The notes: generated from the letters alone by a model not told the origin. DNA of 11,626 bases from UBA10646 sp003456175 (GCA_031976225.1 DALYLQ010000077.1:1-11626); one strand, 5' to 3'. Positions 1 through 7,031 are shown, counted from the first letter of the stretch. Numbers and translations are program-made.

Positions 1-246
1 ATACTTGCTTCTTTAAAGAAAACAAACCGCATACTTTTTGTTGATGAAGATGTACCTGGTGGTGCAGCGGCATATATGTTTACCGACGTAATGGAACGCC
101 AAGGCGGTTATCGTTGGCTCGATGTTGCACCTCGTACACTTACTGCAAAAGCTCATCGTCCGGCGTATGGTAGCGATGGCGATTATTTTAGTAAGCCTAA
201 TGCTGAAGATGTAATTGCTGTTGTAAAAGCCATGATGGCCGAGTAA
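1..246 (+). CDS. 2-oxoacid (probably branched-chain) dehydrogenase E1 component, C-terminal end, partial
   Basis: Only the last 81 codons are present, in frame 1 from the window edge to a TAA at 244-246; the start lies outside the window. The visible protein contains NRILFVDEDVPGGAAAYM, then a stretch with WLDVAPRT and AHRPAYGSDGDYFSKPNAED. This resembles the C-terminal transketolase-like domain of the beta half of E1 components, as in the alpha/beta-fused 2-oxoisovalerate dehydrogenases common in Bacteroidota. Such enzymes are cytoplasmic, use thiamine diphosphate, decarboxylate 2-oxoacids and pass the acyl group to a lipoyl E2 subunit. The active-site regions are not in the window, so substrate choice (branched-chain 2-oxoacids versus pyruvate or another) cannot be decided here. 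An intrinsic terminator follows 32 bases after the stop, so this is the last gene of its transcript. Confidence 0.72.
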   Translation: MLASLKKTNRILFVDEDVPGGAAAYMFTDVMERQGGYRWLDVAPRTLTAKAHRPAYGSDGDYFSKPNAEDVIAVVKAMMAE

Positions 247-252
247 CACAAC

Positions 253-266
253 ATTTACCGTAAGGT
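253..266 (+). repeat. Dispersed 14-bp motif ATTTACCGTAAGGT, copy 1
   Basis: Exact copy, 6 bases after the E1 stop codon and before the E1 terminator, so it lies in the 3' untranslated part of that transcript. The base before it is C, as in copies 2 and 3. The core TTAC-C-GTAA is a palindrome around one central base. Confidence 0.7.
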
Positions 267-278
267 ATATAAAACCTA

Positions 279-300
279 AAGCCACACAAAAGTGTGGCTT
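279..300 (+). terminator. Intrinsic terminator after the E1 gene
   Basis: A perfect 9-bp stem (AAGCCACAC at 279-287, GTGTGGCTT at 292-300) closes an AAAA loop. It is followed by ATTAGTTTAT, a weak T-rich tail. It sits directly downstream of the E1 stop. The A-run before the stem gives a T-run on the other strand, so it could also work in reverse, but no minus-strand gene reaches it here. Confidence 0.75.
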
Positions 301-456
301 ATTAGTTTATCCGTTGCCGGATAATTACACCCCCTATTATGAACAGCTATGCTGTTATTCGCTACGTCTAAATTGCAAAGTACCGTACAGTTGTAGCGAA
401 GCGATTTCATTAAATGCCCTTTTCGATTTACGAAGCTGGTTTGGTAAAGTGTTATC
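301..456. other. Hairpin-rich non-coding spacer between E1 and the LytS-type kinase
   Basis: No convincing gene is seen. Three inverted repeats follow each other: TTATCCG/CGGATAA at 307-313 and 318-324 (4-base loop); AACAGC/GCTGTT at 342-347 and 351-356 (3-base loop); TTCGCTAC/GTAGCGAA at 358-365 and 393-400 (27 bases between, with a small GTAC-C-GTAC palindrome inside). The two 14-bp motif copies at 253-266 and 457-470 flank the whole spacer in inverted orientation. It could be a structured leader, a degenerate palindromic repeat element, or chance structure in AT-rich DNA. Confidence 0.45.
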
Positions 457-470
457 ACCTTACGGTAAAT
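457..470 (-). repeat. Dispersed 14-bp motif, copy 2 (inverted), upstream of the LytS-type kinase
   Basis: Exact reverse complement of the motif (ACCTTACGGTAAAT on the + strand), followed by G so that an ATG is formed at 469-471. It lies 45 bases upstream of the chosen kinase start at 516, where a promoter or operator would be expected. Confidence 0.7.
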
Positions 471-515
471 GAAGTACTCTAGCTTTTAAAATTTGCTTTG
501 TATCATTGTAACAGC

Positions 516-3479
516 ATGAAATGGTGGCTAATATTTTGCTATTGTTTGGGGTGTATGATGCATGTGTATGCACAAACACCGGTGTATCGTTGGATTAACA
601 ATACCAACGGCTTACCAACGAATGCTATTTATTATTTGCATCAAGATAAGCGAGGCTTTATTTGGATAGCACACGACCGAGGTTTAACGCGTTACGACGG
701 CAAAAAATTCAAACATTTCAATAATGTTTCGCAACGTGGCCGGTCGCTTACTAACATCATGGAAACCGGCGATTCTGTGATTTGGTGTCAAGATTTTGCT
801 GGTAACTTTTTCTATGTACAGAACGATTCTTTAATGCTAGAGCAACGTATAGTTTCCAATGGATTGTATGCACCTGCCTGCATCTTTAACGAACGTTATT
901 TGGTGCATCCGAACACAAAATATATATATTATTTTGATACAAAATCGCATCGGCCGCTTAACCGTAAAAGCATTGGAGCGAACGTGTTTCATGCCTCTTA
1001 TGGAGTTAATATCGGTTATGCTATTGGTGCCGAAGAGATAGTAGCATTCGATTCAAAAGGGTTTAAACGTGTTATCAGAAAAAGTAAGAAGCAAGCATCT
1101 GATAAAGAGTCAGTTTTTTTTATCAAAGAAATTGGTAGTCGTATTATTTGTTTTTATAAAAGTTGGAGCCCACATATCACATTAATTGATGGCTCACCTG
1201 TTGGGCTGCAAGTACCCGATTTGCCCAACTCTGCTTTTATTAAAGAAGTATTTACTACTAATTCCGATGTTTGGATATGTACAAGTAGCGGTGTTTATTG
1301 GTACGATACACTCTTGCGGCCTAAATCTAGGGCACCTATCTTAGTCGACTTTTCTGTTTCAAATGTAATGCAAGATAGAGAAGGTAATTTTTGGATTAGC
1401 TCTACCGATAAAGGCATTGCATTTGTGCCAAACTTAAGTTTAACACTAAGCCCTGTAGGCACAACGGGTGTAACTGCATTTTCTAATTTGGAGCGTAACA
1501 ACACCCTTAAAATAGGTACTTCACGTAACCAAGTTTATACATTTAATACTTTAACCAACGAAATACAACCATACGTTACCATTCCTTACAACCACGAGGT
1601 GATTGATTTGTACGAAATACCCAATACCAATTATCTGTTAGTCGGTAATAATGTTATTCATTTGTTTGATGGTAGGCAACCTAAGTGGAGTCTTGCTAAT
1701 TCTGGCAAGAGTTTCACTTACGTAAAAGATAACATGTTCATTGCAGCAGTAACAACGGGTTCTATAGCACTTAACACCAATAAAGTAATTAAAAGTCGTC
1801 CTGCATGGCTGGGTAGTCCAACACCCGACGACCCTGCGATGCTCGAGTTAAACTACTTAACCGTACAACCTGTAAATGCAAGAGGGCGCTATGTGTATTA
1901 CGATACTGCAAGTAAATATTTATGGATAGCAACCTCAAACGGGTTAGGTTGTTTAGATAGCGTTGGCCGTTTTCGAGATTTGAAATATCCTAATGGTAAC
2001 GATGTGTATGCATCACAAATACTAGCGTATAAAAACGGCATTACAGTAGTTAGTACGTTTGCAACAGGTATTGCTTTGTGGCAAAATAATAAAGTAGTTA
2101 AAACATACCGGCAAGAAAACAATCAACTCGCCAACAATACCATTTATAAGATGGATATTGATGGTGATGTACTTTGGATGGTAAGCGATTATATGGTACA
2201 AGCACTAAATCTTGTTACCAACGAATTAAGGGTTTATAGCAAAGCCGATGGCTTACCACAAGTAGAAATTAAGGATATTAAATGTAGTCGTGGAAAAGTA
2301 TTCTTAGCGACCTCCTTAGGCATTTTATCGTTTCCAACTAACATGCCTTCCAAAAATGAACGTAAGCCGGTTATTGAGTTACTTAATGTAACCTATAACA
2401 ACAGAAAATTAGCCGAAAGCAAAAAAGGTACCTACCAGCTGTTACACAAGCAAAACGAAGTTGATATTGAATATGGCTTATTGGCCTATAAAACAGGCGA
2501 TGAAATAAGAGTTCAATATCGAATTAATGGTGGTCGCTGGATAGATCATAACAGCGATACGCGTTCACTACATTTGGCTTCTTTGCTACCCGGTAGCTAT
2601 GAAGTAGAAATTATTGCTATCAATGAAGATGGTATCATAGCTACGCCCCTTACGGTAAATATTAAAGTTGCTTACCCATTTTGGTTACAGTGGTGGTTTA
2701 TGCTCTTGGTAATACTTGCAGTTATAGGATTAGTAAGATTATATCTACGTAATAGGTTAAAAGAGATTGAGCAAAAAAATGCTTTAGAAGCACAGAAATT
2801 ACAATTAGAGCAAGAACTTCAAAAAAGTATGTTAGCGGCCATTAAAAGCCAAATGAATCCGCACTTTTTATTCAATGCACTTAACACAATTCAGAGCTAC
2901 ATCTATACAAACGATAAAGAAAATGCTTCGCAGTATCTAGGTCGTTTTTCTGAACTAACTCGTATGATTCTTGATATGAGTAATAGAGAGAACATACCAT
3001 TGTCAGATGAAATTAAAGCATTAAAGCTGTACCTGTCGCTTGAAAAAATTCGTTTCGATGAGTCGCTAGTATACGATATCATCATAGCAAAAAATATTTC
3101 TGTAGAGTTAATACACATACCTAGTATGCTGATTCAACCTTATGTAGAAAACGCTATTAAGCATGGGTTACTGCATAAGCGAGGTGCTAAAAAAGTAACC
3201 ATTACTTTTGAACTCCGAGAAAATGGTATTAAAGTTGTAATAGACGACAATGGTATCGGGCGTGAACGTAGTATGCAACTCAATGCACTTAAAAGAAAGC
3301 GGCACGATTCTTTTGCCACCTCTGCGAACGAAAAAAGACTTGAGATTTTAAATAAAGGGCTTGGTAGTAATACCATTTCATTACATTATACTGATAAGTA
3401 CGACGAACACGGAAATGCTATCGGAACAACCGTTGCTATTCATATTCCCTTCACTACCATTAAGCATACTGCCTCATAA
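516..3479 (+). CDS. Beta-propeller sensor histidine kinase, LytS/His_kinase (PF06580-like) type
   Basis: Membrane sensor kinase of 987 residues. It starts with a signal peptide (MKWWLIFCYCLGC... ending VYAQ, about residues 1-21), then a long periplasmic propeller (about 25-640) built from two-component-regulator propeller repeats, with visible units such as LPTNAIYYLHQDKRGFIWIA, DREGNFWISSTDKGIA and YLWIATSNGLGCLD. A Y_Y_Y-like domain (about 652-720), one transmembrane helix (about 721-744) and a short coiled linker follow. The kinase core has the phospho-acceptor H783 in SQMNPHFLFNALNT, the N-box QPYVENAIKHG (N879) and the DDNGIG ATP-binding loop (about 910-915). A TTG at 498 is in frame, but ATG 516 puts the signal peptide at the true N-terminus. 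The LytTR regulator gene begins 68 bases downstream and is the likely partner. The propeller probably binds an outside ligand, but nothing here identifies it. Confidence 0.93.
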   Translation: MKWWLIFCYCLGCMMHVYAQTPVYRWINNTNGLPTNAIYYLHQDKRGFIWIAHDRGLTRYDGKKFKHFNNVSQRGRSLTNIMETGDSVIWCQDFAGNFFYVQNDSLMLEQRIVSNGLYAPACIFNERYLVHPNTKYIYYFDTKSHRPLNRKSIGANVFHASYGVNIGYAIGAEEIVAFDSKGFKRVIRKSKKQASDKESVFFIKEIGSRIICFYKSWSPHITLIDGSPVGLQVPDLPNSAFIKEVFTTNSDVWICTSSGVYWYDTLLRPKSRAPILVDFSVSNVMQDREGNFWISSTDKGIAFVPNLSLTLSPVGTTGVTAFSNLERNNTLKIGTSRNQVYTFNTLTNEIQPYVTIPYNHEVIDLYEIPNTNYLLVGNNVIHLFDGRQPKWSLANSGKSFTYVKDNMFIAAVTTGSIALNTNKVIKSRPAWLGSPTPDDPAMLELNYLTVQPVNARGRYVYYDTASKYLWIATSNGLGCLDSVGRFRDLKYPNGNDVYASQILAYKNGITVVSTFATGIALWQNNKVVKTYRQENNQLANNTIYKMDIDGDVLWMVSDYMVQALNLVTNELRVYSKADGLPQVEIKDIKCSRGKVFLATSLGILSFPTNMPSKNERKPVIELLNVTYNNRKLAESKKGTYQLLHKQNEVDIEYGLLAYKTGDEIRVQYRINGGRWIDHNSDTRSLHLASLLPGSYEVEIIAINEDGIIATPLTVNIKVAYPFWLQWWFMLLVILAVIGLVRLYLRNRLKEIEQKNALEAQKLQLEQELQKSMLAAIKSQMNPHFLFNALNTIQSYIYTNDKENASQYLGRFSELTRMILDMSNRENIPLSDEIKALKLYLSLEKIRFDESLVYDIIIAKNISVELIHIPSMLIQPYVENAIKHGLLHKRGAKKVTITFELRENGIKVVIDDNGIGRERSMQLNALKRKRHDSFATSANEKRLEILNKGLGSNTISLHYTDKYDEHGNAIGTTVAIHIPFTTIKHTAS
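2648..2660 (-). repeat. Near-copy (13/14) of the dispersed motif inside the LytS-type kinase gene
   Basis: CCTTACGGTAAAT matches the reverse complement of the motif except for its first base (C instead of A at 2647). It encodes part of the Y_Y_Y-like region (L-T-V-N), so it may be a coding coincidence. It is the only close coding match seen; looser ones are at 4403-4416 (12/14) and 5869-5882 (11/14). Confidence 0.45.
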
Positions 3480-3547
3480 ATTGAAAGCTTGCTTGTGTGA
3501 AACCATTACACTTAAAGAAGCCCAATATTTTAAACCTTTGTACAACC

Positions 3548-4300
3548 ATGTACACCACTATTATTATAGACGATGAAGCACGGGCTCGTAACTTGTTGCA
3601 AGCGGTAATTGATCAATATTGCCCACAACTAACTGTTGCAGCTCTTTGTGAAGATCTGGCAAGTGGCGTTAAAGCCATTAAAAAACATAAGCCAAGCCTT
3701 GTTTTACTAGATATCGAAATGCCCGGCCATAGTGGTTTGGAGTTACTCGATTTTTTTAACGACGATGAAATTAACTTCAGCGTAATATTTACAACTGCTT
3801 ATAACGAGTATGCTTTACAAGCGTTCAAATTCAGCGCTATTGATTACTTGCTAAAGCCGATACAACATGCACAGTTGGTAGAAGCAGTAGAACGTTTCGT
3901 AAAGCGTCAGGATGCTAGTACACAAGTTGCACAGTTGCGAACATTGCAATCTAACTTAGGTAATGCCACTTGGCAAGATAAACGTATTGTTGTGCCTAGC
4001 GGGCAAGCGCTTAAATTTTATAAGCCTGCCGATATCATTATGATCAAAGCAGAAGGGGCGTATAGCACGCTGCATCTTGCCGATGGTTCTACCTTATTAG
4101 CAAGTAAAAATTTAAAACATTTTGAAGATGTGTTAGCAGAAGTGCCCATCTTTTTAAGAACACACAAATCGTTTATTGTAAACTTGAATGAGGTAACTGA
4201 GTACGTAAAAAGCGATGGCGGCTACATCAAAATAAAAGGGGGATTAACCGCTGGCATATCACCCGAAAAAGTAGATGATTTTTTAGAGCGGCTACGATAA
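3548..4300 (+). CDS. LytTR-family response regulator
   Basis: Cytoplasmic DNA-binding regulator of 250 residues, the expected size for the LytR/AlgR class. The receiver domain (about 1-120) has the acidic pair D8-D9 in IIIDDEARA, phospho-acceptor D55 in LVLLDIEMPG, the TTAYNEYA switch region and the conserved lysine in DYLLKP. A linker leads to a LytTR DNA-binding domain (about 147-245) with the typical KAEGAYSTLHLADG and FLRTHKSFIVNLNEV stretches. An in-frame GTG at 3497 would add 17 residues, but ATG 3548 places the receiver at the N-terminus as in the family. It follows its probable kinase by 68 bases on the same strand with no terminator between, so the two are likely cotranscribed. The gene overlaps the convergent DCC gene by 9 bases. 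Its target genes cannot be told from this window. Confidence 0.94.
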   Translation: MYTTIIIDDEARARNLLQAVIDQYCPQLTVAALCEDLASGVKAIKKHKPSLVLLDIEMPGHSGLELLDFFNDDEINFSVIFTTAYNEYALQAFKFSAIDYLLKPIQHAQLVEAVERFVKRQDASTQVAQLRTLQSNLGNATWQDKRIVVPSGQALKFYKPADIIMIKAEGAYSTLHLADGSTLLASKNLKHFEDVLAEVPIFLRTHKSFIVNLNEVTEYVKSDGGYIKIKGGLTAGISPEKVDDFLERLR

Positions 4301-4696
4301 AAATTTTGCTTGTAATGCTGGGTTTGGTACCCAGCATTCTTTTTTTTGTCCCCACCAACGATAACGATGTTGCGCAATCCAGCGGTAGCAATAGTTACGA
4401 ATACCTTGCGGTAAAAGTAAACCTTCCTGGCCTAGCCAGCACCACGGAAAGGGTAGCAACCTGGCTATTGCTAAAGCGGCATTACTCTCAGTTAACATTT
4501 GATGAGACGTAACAAGCACCATACTGTTCAATGCTTGGGTATCAATATTTTTAAGTAGTTGAGCTGCTATGGGTGACTGCAATGAAGCAAATCGGAACTT
4601 ATCTTTTTTATCACGACGGATAATCCATTGTACTGCACCACTACAAAGGTTACAATGGCCATCAAAGAGTACGATATGATAGTTGCGATTGATCAT
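4292..4696 (-). CDS. DCC-family thiol-disulfide oxidoreductase (DUF393/COG3011 type)
   Basis: Small protein of 134 residues with the family signature near its start: IVLFDGHCNLCSG, with the C15-x-x-C18 pair after the DG. A region follows with FRFASLQSPIAAQLL and a downstream LLPFPWCWLG...YRWIAQHRYRWWG section, the usual DCC layout. Members are thought to be thioredoxin-like redox proteins; the substrate is generally unknown. The gene is convergent with the LytTR regulator gene, overlapping it by 9 bases. Its last residues (about KECWVPNPAL) are encoded by the DNA that forms the regulator's terminator on the other strand. The ATG is formed by the last two bases of a 14-bp motif copy plus one base. 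It starts just 18 bases past the yebC terminator, so it may depend on read-through or on a promoter within that terminator region. Confidence 0.88.
   Translation of the reverse strand: MINRNYHIVLFDGHCNLCSGAVQWIIRRDKKDKFRFASLQSPIAAQLLKNIDTQALNSMVLVTSHQMLTESNAALAIARLLPFPWCWLGQEGLLLPQGIRNYCYRWIAQHRYRWWGQKKECWVPNPALQAKFLS
4314..4347 (+). terminator. Strong intrinsic terminator of the LytS/LytTR transcript, inside the DCC gene
   Basis: A perfect 10-bp stem (AATGCTGGGT at 4314-4323, ACCCAGCATT at 4329-4338) with a 5-base loop is followed by C and eight T residues (4340-4347). It begins 14 bases after the regulator's stop codon. The T-run is only on the + strand, so it terminates the plus-strand operon. 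Confidence 0.9.
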
Positions 4697-4708
4697 TTAC
4701 CGTAAGGT
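4695..4708 (+). repeat. Dispersed 14-bp motif, copy 3, overlapping the DCC start codon
   Basis: Exact copy. Read on the minus strand it runs ACCTTACGGTAAAT and then G, so the A and T at its end are the first two bases of the DCC start codon. It lies between the yebC terminator and the DCC gene. Confidence 0.7.
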
Positions 4709-4714
4709 GTGTAT

Positions 4715-4740
4715 ACAAAAAAGCCTCTGTGAAGAGGCTT
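4715..4740 (-). terminator. Intrinsic terminator of yebC
   Basis: An 8-bp stem (AAGCCTCT at 4721-4728, AGAGGCTT at 4733-4740) with a 4-base loop starts 5 bases past the yebC stop on the minus strand. It is followed there by a run of six T (counting the last two stem bases), then GTATAC. This is a typical minus-strand Rho-independent terminator. Confidence 0.82.
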
Positions 4741-4745
4741 GAAAA

Positions 4746-5468
4746 TTATCCCATATTATGAAACACTTTACTCACGTCATCATCTTGTTCTAAGCGTTCA
4801 ATGAGCTTACTGATATCTTCGGCTTGTGCATCTGTTACAGGAACAGTTGTTGTTGGAATCCATTCGATTTCGGCACTAAGGGTGGCAATATTGCGTTCTT
4901 CAAGTGCTTTTTGAAGGTTGCCAAAATCTACAAAGGCAGAGCGAAGTACAATAATGCTGTTGCCCTCATCGTCGTTGCTTTCACCGAGTTCTTCTAAGCC
5001 AAAATCAATCAATTCAAGTTCTAAATCATCGATGTTTAAGCCTTCGTTTTTGAGTTTAAATACCCCCATTTTTTTAAACTGAAAGCTTACACTACCACTA
5101 TTACCAAGGCTTCCACCTCCTTTGTTGAAATGACTTTTAACGTTGGCAACTGTACGTACGTGATTATCAGTAGCCGTTTCTACCAGCAATGCTACACCGT
5201 GTGGGGCATAGCCTTCGTACAAAATTTCATCGTAGTTGGTGGTATCTTTTCCGAGTGCTCTTTTGATCGCTGCTTCAACACGATCTTTAGGCATATTAAC
5301 GCTTTTGGCGTTTTGCATACAGCGACGAAGTGCCGGGTTGGTTGCAGGATCGGCACCGCCAGCCTTCACCGCAATTACTATTTCTTTACCAATACGTGTG
5401 AATTGCTTAGCCATACGATCCCAACGGGCAAACATGGTGGCTTTGCGTACTTCAAATATGCGTCCCAT
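4746..5468 (-). CDS. yebC: YebC/PmpR (TACO1-like) family protein
   Basis: Cytoplasmic protein of 240 residues, the full family length. The N-terminus MGRIFEVRKATMFARWDRMA replaces the MAGHSKWANIKHRK form of proteobacterial members, as is common in Bacteroidota. Other family marks are the AVKAGGADPATNPALRRC region, the NMPKDRVEAAIKRALG helix, the YEGYAPHGVALLVE strand, and the HFNKGGGSLGNSGSVSFQF loop (about residues 110-130). The family is annotated as transcriptional regulators; the mitochondrial homologue TACO1 and more recent bacterial work point to a role in translation, helping ribosomes through difficult sequences. The acidic C-terminus (LIERLEQDDDVSKVFHN) is also typical. It is a separate transcription unit, bounded by its own terminator and by a 207-base upstream gap. 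Confidence 0.96.
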   Translation of the reverse strand: MGRIFEVRKATMFARWDRMAKQFTRIGKEIVIAVKAGGADPATNPALRRCMQNAKSVNMPKDRVEAAIKRALGKDTTNYDEILYEGYAPHGVALLVETATDNHVRTVANVKSHFNKGGGSLGNSGSVSFQFKKMGVFKLKNEGLNIDDLELELIDFGLEELGESNDDEGNSIIVLRSAFVDFGNLQKALEERNIATLSAEIEWIPTTTVPVTDAQAEDISKLIERLEQDDDVSKVFHNMG

Positions 5469-5500
5469 ACTATTGTGTGGTTATATCTTAAAATGAGGTG

Positions 5501-5508
5501 CAAAAATA
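5501..5508 (-). promoter_or_regulatory. Possible -7 box of the yebC promoter
   Basis: On the minus strand TATTTTTG fits the Bacteroidota -7 consensus TAnnTTTG exactly, 32 bases before the yebC ATG. No TTTG lies at the usual distance of about 19 bases upstream; the nearest is only 12 bases away. The call therefore rests on one box in AT-rich DNA. Confidence 0.3.
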
Positions 5509-5595
5509 CGGTTGCAGCATCAAATACGCTGCTAAACCAGAGAATTTACGAACAGTAAGCGAATGTTAATTGGTGTTAGCTGTATCAACAGTAAA

Positions 5596-5622
5596 AGGGG
5601 ACGTACTACTGTACAATCCCCT
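5596..5622 (-). terminator. Probable terminator after the beta-barrel gene
   Basis: AGGGGA at 5596-5601 pairs with TCCCCT at 5617-5622, and an inner GTAC/GTAC stem (5603-5606, 5611-5614) closes a 4-base loop. On the minus strand the stem ends in TCCCCT followed by TTTA. It is 53 bases past the beta-barrel stop and upstream of yebC, the right place to separate the two genes. The T-tract is short. Confidence 0.5.
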
Positions 5623-5675
5623 AACCCCCTAGCGAAACTATTTTAAGCTTTGTAATAATGAAGTGACTTGTGTTA

Positions 5676-6227
5676 CTACTTTTTTCCACCACCGAAGAAA
5701 AAGCCGAGTTTAAACGATAAGTATCCACCATCGGTAACTACATTGTATTCGCTTGTAACCCTAAAGTGTCCCGTTTCAAAACCTACACGCGGATAAAAGC
5801 CAAATTTTGAACCACTTTGATTAATAGTAGGCGAACTACTACCACTACTTGCGCTTACACTAGCATTGGCCAAACGGTAAATACCTGCGCCTACACCTGC
5901 AAATGGTCTAAATCCGCTGGGTTTAAAGTAATATTCGCCACTTGCTGTATAAGAGCTTAGTACACTTACATCGGCATTGCCGCTACCTGTATTTACACTT
6001 CCAACAGCAGCACCTTCGATACGTAAGCCTACATTAATTTTGTTGTTAATGCGATACTGCGGTTCTAGGCTAAAAGCAGCACCACCACTAGTGCCACCGC
6101 TAGTTGTAGTTGAGGGAATGGCATAGCCGATACCTAGGTTAACCTTAAAGGCTTTGTAGTTGGTAGATTGTGCATTGCTAATACAGCTTGCTAGTAGAAA
6201 AACTGCAATGGAATATAATTTTTTCAT
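5676..6227 (-). CDS. Small outer-membrane beta-barrel protein
   Basis: Exported protein of 183 residues. It has a signal peptide (MKKLYSIAVFLLASCISNAQ, likely cut after the A-Q region near residue 20). The rest alternates short hydrophobic/polar strands and glycine/serine loops: KVNLGIGYAIP, FSLEPQYRINNKINVGLRIEG, ASGEYYFKP, FRPFAGVGAGIYRLA, FYPRVGFETGHFRVTSEYNVV, YLSFKLGFFFGG. This matches OmpW/OmpA-like eight-strand barrels of the outer-membrane beta-barrel (PF13505-like) class, with the final strand ending in aromatic residues before GGGKK. No OmpA peptidoglycan-binding domain is present. A serine-rich loop at about 117-130 may be surface exposed. It lies 97 bases downstream of the NarL-type regulator on the same strand, so it may be read from that operon or be a target of it; this is inference from position. 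Confidence 0.82.
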   Translation of the reverse strand: MKKLYSIAVFLLASCISNAQSTNYKAFKVNLGIGYAIPSTTTSGGTSGGAAFSLEPQYRINNKINVGLRIEGAAVGSVNTGSGNADVSVLSSYTASGEYYFKPSGFRPFAGVGAGIYRLANASVSASSGSSSPTINQSGSKFGFYPRVGFETGHFRVTSEYNVVTDGGYLSFKLGFFFGGGKK

Positions 6228-6242
6228 AATGTAATTTTTGGA

Positions 6243-6266
6243 TAAAAGTGTGTTAGTTCACTTTTA
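6243..6266 (-). promoter_or_regulatory. Inverted repeat upstream of the beta-barrel gene
   Basis: TAAAAGTG at 6243-6250 and CACTTTTA at 6259-6266 form a perfect 8-bp inverted repeat with an 8-base spacer, 15 bases before the beta-barrel ATG. It could be an operator for a dimeric regulator, a leader hairpin, or a weak terminator for the upstream regulator gene. It lacks the T-run expected of a good terminator. Confidence 0.35.
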
Positions 6267-6324
6267 CTGTTGCATAAATGTGAATGACTGTTAATAAAAC
6301 AAATGCGTGAAAGGGTAGCAGCTT

Positions 6325-7005
6325 TTATTTAGAGAACCACTTTTTTTTGAGTGCTATTTTAATGGCTGCTGTTTTGTTAGATACGTGTAACTTCTCGTAG
6401 ATATTGGCGATGTGCTTGCGTACGGTATGTGGACTGATATACAGTTTTTCTGCGATTTCATTATAGTTTAATCCATCAACGATGCCATTTAAAATTTCCA
6501 TTTCTCTATCTGAAAGGAAGTTAATTTCAGTTTCAGTTAAGATAGGTTGTTGTGCGGGCTTTTCTGTAGCTCTCAGCATTGCCAATGTTTTTCTAGCAAC
6601 GATAGGAGACATTGGTACGGAGCCTTCTTCGATTAACGCTTGAATAGAAGCAATAATTCTTGGTATTTTTTCGTCTTTGAGCAAGTAGCCACTTGCACCA
6701 ACACGAACTGCTTCAAATATCTTTTCATCTTCACTGAAAGCTGTAAGCATTAAAAACTGAATATCTGGATAAACTTCTTTTGCAATAAGTACTGTTTCTA
6801 GTCCATCCATTTCAGGCATTTCAATATCCATGAGTACCACTAATGGGTGTTGTGTTGGTTGTTTTTCTTCCATTTGTTGTAAGAAATCAATACCATGTTC
6901 TGCTGTAAACAATACTTCAACTTCTTTTGAATATTGCAGTTGTTCTGAAAGGGTATTTCTTAATAAGCGTTTATCGTCTACAATAGCGACTGGAATTTTT
7001 TTCAT
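6325..7005 (-). CDS. NarL/FixJ-family response regulator
   Basis: Cytoplasmic transcription factor of 226 residues. The receiver domain (about 1-122) has the acidic D10-D11 pair in VAIVDDKRLLR, phospho-acceptor D60 in VVLMDIEMPEMDG, T88 in LMLTAFSED and K110 in GYLLKDEK. After a linker, a LuxR-type helix-turn-helix (about 163-220) carries LSDREMEILNGIVDGLNYNE and ISPHTVRKHIANIYEKL. All receiver residues are intact, so it should be phosphorylated normally. Upstream in-frame starts exist (TTG 7029, ATG 7026), but ATG 7005 begins the receiver in the usual way, with MKKIPVAIVDD. It lies 26 bases downstream of the lipoprotein gene. The TPR sensor kinase two genes upstream is of the HisKA_3 class that normally pairs with this regulator class. 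Confidence 0.95.
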   Translation of the reverse strand: MKKIPVAIVDDKRLLRNTLSEQLQYSKEVEVLFTAEHGIDFLQQMEEKQPTQHPLVVLMDIEMPEMDGLETVLIAKEVYPDIQFLMLTAFSEDEKIFEAVRVGASGYLLKDEKIPRIIASIQALIEEGSVPMSPIVARKTLAMLRATEKPAQQPILTETEINFLSDREMEILNGIVDGLNYNEIAEKLYISPHTVRKHIANIYEKLHVSNKTAAIKIALKKKWFSK

Positions 7006-7031
7006 ACAAACAAATTTTAGCTCCATCAATT

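Noticed and set aside
13..458. Two minus-strand open frames over the E1 end and the spacer
   Set aside because: One is antisense to the E1 coding region and the other covers the terminator and hairpins; neither has a credible signal, motif or start context.
253..470. A complete MITE or insertion sequence with ATTTACCGTAAGGT ends
   Set aside because: The inverted ends match for only 14 bases, no target-site duplication is visible, and single copies of the same motif occur elsewhere without a partner. Kept only as a finding to check.
469..489. Six-codon reading frame starting at the ATG formed by motif copy 2 (M-K-Y-S-S-F)
   Set aside because: Possible leader peptide, but so short a frame arises easily by chance and no attenuator structure follows it before the kinase start.
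498..515. TTG start for the LytS-type kinase (six extra residues)
   Set aside because: It would place M-Y-H-C-N-S before an otherwise typical signal peptide; ATG 516 is the better start.
4403..4416. ACCTTGCGGTAAAA, 12/14 match to the dispersed motif, within the DCC gene
   Set aside because: Two mismatches, one in the palindromic core, and fully explained by coding (L-L-P-Q-G); treated as coincidence.
5130..5558. 142-codon open frame on the + strand opposite yebC
   Set aside because: It is fully antisense to most of the well-conserved yebC gene, has no recognisable protein features and is cysteine-rich in a way typical of antisense frames.
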